The notes below the pieces were generated by a model. That model worked only from the letters and a program-made list of their open reading frames with translations. It ran no database searches and was not told where the DNA came from. Shown piece after piece: positions 59,120 through 64,000 of a stretch of DNA of 64,000 nucleotides. How positions within the stretch are numbered: position 1 is the first letter of the stretch; each line of letters begins with the position of its first letter. The stretch covers positions 50,065,600 through 50,129,599 of the forward strand of contig NC_056528.1 of assembly GCF_019175285.1 (NCBI RefSeq), written 5' to 3'. Made by a program: the position numbers and the translations under genes. This DNA comes from Sceloporus undulatus (taxonomy: Eukaryota; Chordata; Lepidosauria; Squamata; Phrynosomatidae).

Positions 59120-59405
59120 AGATCCACCTCTCTTTCCATTCTGGCACATTTTTGTACCGTTTCCATGCCGCCGAGCCGAATTCTGCACAAAGTCAAATGG
59201 GTTTATATCTTATTTTTCTGGCAGGAGAGTGCAAAGAGAAAGAAAGACTGGCAGATCTGGAAAAAGGGATCATAATCATTTTGGGTGGATCCCAGAAGAA
59301 TATAGCGGCCATGGGAAGAATGGTTTTTTTGTTCTTCTTACCAATGTTTTACAATGGTGCTAATGTAATATGGAAAGCCATTGTGGGGTGTGTTGATTTG
59401 ACTGT

Positions 59406-59406
<1 letters not shown>

Positions 59407-59449
<43 letters not shown>

Positions 59450-59450
59450 A
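59407..59450. repeat. (GAT)n microsatellite
   Basis: About fourteen units, directly next to a half copy of the 30.3 kb palindromic family at about 59470-59555 ('actacagtttcctagcattgagccagg', 'gatctcaaactggattatttctgcag'). Confidence 0.95.
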
Positions 59451-60014
59451 GACGACAGAGAAGGCTAAATATCGCACAAAACTACAGTTTCCTAGCATTG
59501 AGCCAGGTCAGCTAAAGTGATCTCAAACTGGATTATTTCTGCAGTCTGTTTGGTACCTGTCCTGACCTTGCAGCGCTTGACTTAATGACCAACCACAAAA
59601 CAAAAGCACGCTAAATGTGAAATACGTAGGCAAGGAAAACCATGTGCGACGACAAACTGTTGTCTTTCGCCACTTCAGAGGACACCTCCACAAAAATCAT
59701 AGTGCCACCTCTGTCTTTCAGGCTGATCCTCCATCTGCGATCCAGGTGCTGCTAACCGTTCATGGTCAGCTTTTGCTCAGCCTTCGTAAAGTTCTTAAAA
59801 ATGCAAGGCAGATTTCAACTGGACAGTGTATAGAGACGCTGCCTTCCAACGCAGAACTAAGTCCTTTGCAAAAAGGATCCATAGATACCCCTATCTAAGA
59901 TGCCAACCCTGTATTTTCCTCCGCAACCATTGCTGTTGCTGTCTGGAGTGATGGGATGTGGGATGATGTGATATCGCAACATGGGTAAGCTCCTTATTTT
60001 TTATAGCTTGGGAG

Positions 60015-60175
60015 CAGGGACATAGACAAGGGGGGGGGGTCCTTGGGGTCCAGACCCCCCCCTTCCATTAGAAAAATGAATGGTGCGTGCTGCTGTGCCG
60101 CCGCACCCAAGCCCCATTAGAATGGTGGCACTTAGTCTGGAAACCCCCCTTCCTAAAATCCTGGCTACGTCCCTG
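60015..60175. mobile_element. hAT-like MITE with visible target duplication
   Basis: Ends CAGGGACATAGACAAGG and, reversed, CAGGGACGTAGCCAGGATTT are terminal inverted repeats; 'ttccattagaaaaatgaatgg' and GCACCCAAGCCCCATTAGAA lie inside. TTGGGAG flanks both ends (60008-60014 and 60176-60182). CAGGG-type ends and a 7-8 bp duplication fit hAT. Confidence 0.8.
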
Positions 60176-60835
60176 TTGGGAGGACATGGTGCCAAAAGCA
60201 CATTTAGTATTTTGAGTGACAGCTCCCATGTTTACGGTGATATCATTTATTTATTTAATTATTTGGGCTGCTCTGGGAGAAATATGGGAGAAAAGTGGGA
60301 TATAAAACTAACCAACAGGAATCCACTGGTGGCACTTTTGGTGCTCTGGCTCCATCCTATGCGATCCTGGGATCTGTAGTTTCATGAACTATTTGGACTT
60401 CTCTGCCAGAAAGCTCTAGCCCCTCATCAAACTATTAGTATTATTATTTATTGGATGTATTGTACATCCCATCTTTCTCCCATAAAAAATTTAGATCTGA
60501 TTGGGAGACATCTAGAAACCAAGTCCTGCTGGTTATATACAACAAGTGGATGCCAAATCATGTGGAAAGTCAATCCAGAGTGTAAACCTCTTGCTCTGTT
60601 ATTACTATGTGCAATTTTCTGCATTAACCAAAGACTTCTCTGTCGGAAAGCCCTAGTCCCTCACTTAACTATTAGCATTATTATTTATTGGATGTACATC
60701 CCACCTTTCTCCCAAAATGGGATTTAAGGCGGCTTGAACTACAGACCCCAAGATCCCATAGGAAGCCGCCATGGCGATTGTATCAAAGTGCTATAATTCT
60801 CTGTGAAAGAGACCAAAAAGATCTATCCATACTTC

Positions 60836-60960
60836 CCAGCCTTTGGTCCTCCAGATGTTTTGGATTTCTGCTCCCATAATTCCTGACTGTTGGCCAAGTT
60901 GGCTGAGACTCTTGGGATCTGAAGTCCAAAACAAATGGAGGACCAAAGGTTGGGAACCAA
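60836..60960. mobile_element. Small palindromic hAT-like MITE
   Basis: 'cccagcctttggtcctccagatgttttggatttctgctccc' is mirrored by 'gatctgaagtccaaaacaaatggaggaccaaaggttggga'. Same family as 28508-28615; fairly complete. Confidence 0.8.
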
Positions 60961-60976
60961 TGGATGATATTGCAAT

Positions 60977-60978
60977 GA

Positions 60979-61014
<36 letters not shown>
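60977..61014. repeat. (GAAA)n microsatellite
   Basis: About nine units. Confidence 0.95.
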
Positions 61015-61856
61015 GGGAGAATCAACACATTGCCTCTCACTCAGAAGCTGAACTGTGCTTGAGCCGCGGTTGGGAGCCCTGCCTTTGCAATGACAGCGAA
61101 AACGTAATTTGTAACCCAAATGCAAAGAAATACAAGTGGCTCCGCGGAGAGGTGTGTACCATCTGTGTATAATTGCTCCAGCTACATTTTTCCATGACAT
61201 GTTCCCCTGGAAGAGAGTGAGATGCTATACAACCGAGTCACAATCATAACAACCGTTCATTACAAAATATCCATCAAGGAATCACACTTCCAGGGGTGCT
61301 TTGCGTTTTGTTCTGACGTGTACAAATGGCCTCTCTCTAAACAATGTCACCAGGAATTATATGCAACCCAGTTTCAATTCCAAATACTGTAAAGCAATAG
61401 GGCCGGCAGATGGACAGGTATGGCATGACTTCATCGTTGGCGTGCGAGAGCTTGGCAGCCGGAGAGCCGAGCGTAATCCTTTCAACAAGAGTCCTCAGGG
61501 GTTAACAGGCATCCAGTTCACCAAAAAAAATCCCAAAACGCAATGGCCTGGCCAATTGTGACTCTTGGTTCAAACCCTGGACGCCTCCGTCATCCTTGGG
61601 GCTAGAGACGCCTGCTCTGGATTAATTGACCTGTCACTTCCAACTCCTTCAAACAGGTTGAAAGGAAACTGGCAAATAACTGCAAAGGTTTGCAAAGAAC
61701 ACGATGATGAAGGAGATTGCTGGGGGGGGGGGGAATTATGCAAGCAAATGCAGGCTAGCCCTCCGTATCTTGCATTTAGCGTGAGTGTAATAAAACACTA
61801 TGACAAACAAATGTCTTTCACCAGTCGAGGGAGAACTTCTAAATACAACATAAGTA

Positions 61857-62364
61857 CACTTGTCTCTCCACATTCGCCAGGGTCAGGGGCACAAGACCCC
61901 CGTGACTATGGGAAAACCACAAATAACAAAAACGCCCTGTTTTTACCTGAGAGGGCACCTCTCTAGGAATCTCTAGGTCCTCCAGGGCAACTCTGTGGTC
62001 AACATCCGACAGACACTGACCATAGAACTGCAATGGAGGAGCTACAAAGGCCTAGTAGAGCGTTCTCTCTAGGAATCTCTAGGTCGTTCCCAAACTTTGG
62101 TCCTCTGTGTATTTTGAACTTCAACTCCCAGAAGCCACACTTAGCTTGGCCAAACAATCAGGAATTCTGGGAATTGAAGTCCAAAACTCCTGGAAGGCCA
62201 GACTTTGGGAACCACTGCTTTAGGTCTTTCGGTGCGACTTTCAGTTAAAGTTGACCACAGAGTTGCATTGGAGGACCTAGAGATTCCTAGAGAGAACATA
62301 TTAATCAAATCCATGAATAATCAAAGCCATAAATATCAAAGCCACAAATATGGAGGGATGAGTG
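61857..62364. mobile_element. Tigger/pogo-like MITE carrying a nested hAT-like MITE
   Basis: Ends CACTTGTCTCTCCACATTCG and, reversed, CACTCATCCCTCCATATTTG, with TA on both sides (61855-61856, 62365-62366). Same family as 6416-6731. Its right part is interrupted by the element at 62086-62218, so the uninterrupted length would be about 367 bp, as in the copy at 33910-34276. Confidence 0.85.
62086..62218. mobile_element. Nested hAT-like MITE with 8-bp target duplication
   Basis: GTTCCCAAACTTTGGTCCTC at the left and 'ggccagactttgggaacc' at the right are inverted ends. The eight bases TCTAGGTC before it and TTTAGGTC after it agree at seven of eight positions, as expected of a hAT target-site duplication inside the host repeat's recurring CTCTAGGTC phrase. 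Confidence 0.8.
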
Positions 62365-63262
62365 TATATTGTCTAACTGAACCTGTAGCCCATAATACAG
62401 TCAAGCTGGATCATGGAGTGCAATAAATGTACTACTCCACACCAACCAGAATACAAAGGAAAGCAAAACGGCTCACTTCTGTTTTTGCTTTGCTTTAATT
62501 CTTGGCTCATTTGGGATTTTTATCTCCCTTTCAGTGTGGTGTTTTGGACTTGATGATGTTGGCAGATAAAGCCGAACCGTGGCATTGTAGGGTGCTTTTG
62601 CAATGGCTTGCAATATATATATATATTTGGCAACTTTTCTTTTTAAAAATTTGGGAACGATGTGTCCAGGAGCTTTGGAAATATCTAGAGAACTTGGGGG
62701 CCATGAATAGGAACATGGAGGCTGCACGATGCCCACAAAACACAACTTCCCTGCTCCTACATATAAAAATATGTACATCAATTGACAGAGATTGATGTGC
62801 AAAAAAGATAATGAACAGCTGACCAGGAAAAAGGGGTCACCGCAGGGTGTTAGTTTATAGGACAGTGTGCCCACCGTGAGCCTTTGGTTCGGATCTGGGT
62901 TGGCACAACCCTGTGCACACTCTGTTCCTTCGATGGAGCATCACATCCCTGGAGTTGACACACTGTTCTGGCTTATTCCCCAATTGCAAAAAAGTACACG
63001 GTGGATTAAAAAGCCTCCCTAGGCTTTGCAGAAAATGTGATATTGGATGCGAGCAGAGTCCTGACCGAGGGAGAAAGAGCCACGTCACGACCTGCCTTGG
63101 ATCCTATTTGTTTGCTAGCGGTTGGCACAAAGTCAAAGCAGTTTATAACAACAATAATGCAGCCAAGAAACTCAAAAAGCAAGACACAGAATCCCAAAGC
63201 AATAGATCGAGAAATGATGAAATCCAGATGAAAAGGTGCACACATGGGAAACTCAAGCTATC

Positions 63263-63298
<36 letters not shown>

Positions 63299-63520
63299 GT
63301 GCCTTCAAGTCATTTAGGATTTACAACAACCTCAAGGTGATCTTGTGCGGTTTTCTTGGCAAGATATGTTCAGAGACCATCTTTACCTTTAGTATCTATC
63401 CTCCGAGGCTGAGCGAATGTGACTTACTCAAGGCCATCCAGTGAGTTTCCACGGCTGAGTAAGGATTCGAACCCTAGTCTCTGTAGATCAACAGTCAGGC
63501 CACTAAACCAGGCTGGCTCT
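63263..63520 (-). mobile_element. tRNA-derived SINE with long (TTG)n end, antisense
   Basis: A tract of about twelve TTG (63263-63297), then GTGCCTTCAAGTCATTTAGG, the reversed body, and the head with AGGATTCGAACCC (63462-63474) and 'gccactaaaccaggctggctctc'. Full length, with the longest simple tail here. Confidence 0.85.
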
Positions 63521-63559
63521 CATTGCAGATAGGTCTTTTAAAAGGTATTCATTTACATT

Positions 63560-63730
63560 TGTGTTGTTGTTGTTGTGTGCCTTTAAGTCATTTCTGACTT
63601 ATGGTGACCCTAAAACAACCCTTATCATGGGTTTCTCTTGGCAAGATTTGTTCAGAGGAAGTTTGCCATGGCTTTCCCCTGAGGCTGAGAGAATGTGACT
63701 TGCCCAAAAGTGGTTTTCATGGCCATGTGG
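63560..63730 (-). mobile_element. SINE fragment without head, antisense
   Basis: Starts with TTGTTGTTGTTGTGTGCC, then TTATGGTGACCCTAA, 'cttggcaagatttgttcagagg' and 'gaggctgagagaatgtgacttgccc'. The tRNA-like head is absent. Confidence 0.8.
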
Positions 63731-64000
63731 ATGATAACTTTTACTAAAAGAGAAATCTGTTCCTTCTCTTCCTTTTGATGTGTGTTCCCTTTGCAAAGTA
63801 ACAAACGCCAACAGCATTGCAAGGTGTGTGCCGCAGGCACAAAGGAGAATTTAATAACACAACTTAACTGAGCAACCCAAAACGACTATGAGGTGTTTCA
63901 TAGCCCTACGTAAAGGCCCTGGCCGGGGGCAGAGGTGGCGCAACACAACAACCTGGTGCATTTCAGCAATTATGAGGACTGGTTGGAGTGTATTTTCCAG

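Larger units (their letters stand above)
53479..64000. other. Intergenic region upstream of ZDHHC15
   Basis: No coding exon was recognised in 10.5 kb. It is dense in microsatellites, SINEs and palindromic DNA elements listed separately. Stretches 54930-55470, 57265-57955 and 62370-63240 show no element I can name. Frames of 80-150 codons here either overlap simple repeats or show no family, no codon pattern and no splice context. Confidence 0.6.

Noticed and set aside
61565-61966. 133-codon plus-strand frame
   Set aside because: It runs through a G run and into the left part of a palindromic DNA element.

Overview
This is vertebrate nuclear DNA, most likely from a squamate reptile (lizard or snake). 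The genes are split by introns with GT/AG borders. The interspersed repeats combine Bov-B (RTE) LINE ends, tRNA-derived and 5S-rRNA-derived SINEs with Bov-B-like tails, CR1 and L2-like LINE ends, and many short palindromic DNA elements. No prokaryotic operon, CRISPR array, plasmid or retroviral element was seen.

Three host genes account for all coding sequence I can support. ABCB7 (- strand, 8856-25679) is present only as its first four coding exons; the rest lies to the left of the window. UPRT (+ strand, 26523-40817) is complete in seven coding exons (293 aa). ZDHHC15 (- strand, 46178-53478) is complete in eleven coding exons (334 aa). I assembled the exons by reading each splice junction so that frame and phase are kept throughout. 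The order and orientation ABCB7(-) UPRT(+) ZDHHC15(-) match what I recall of human Xq13.3, so this is a conserved block.

Layout: 1-25451 is ABCB7 introns 4 to 1 with small exons at about 8.9, 12.3 and 19.5 kb. A CpG-rich island at about 25.4-26.9 kb holds the first exons of ABCB7 and UPRT, head to head with their start codons 844 bp apart. It contains ETS, CRE, YY1-like, ZNF143-like and four CCAAT motifs. UPRT then runs to 40.8 kb and converges with ZDHHC15, whose likely long 3' UTR (about 42.06-46.18 kb) is free of recognised repeats. ZDHHC15 starts at 53.48 kb. The last 10.5 kb, upstream of ZDHHC15, is intergenic and dense in repeats and microsatellites.

The three proteins are not known to share a pathway: ABCB7 is a mitochondrial ABC half-transporter linked to cytosolic Fe-S cluster supply, UPRT is a uracil phosphoribosyltransferase homologue, and ZDHHC15 is a Golgi/endosomal protein S-acyltransferase. 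The shared promoter suggests co-expression of ABCB7 and UPRT. I found no new multi-gene system. The most unusual signals are in the non-coding part: a duplicated inverted-CCAAT module in the shared promoter, a minisatellite that looks grown from a SINE segment, a SINE whose body is triplicated, nested palindromic elements with visible target-site duplications, and 5S-rRNA-derived SINEs.
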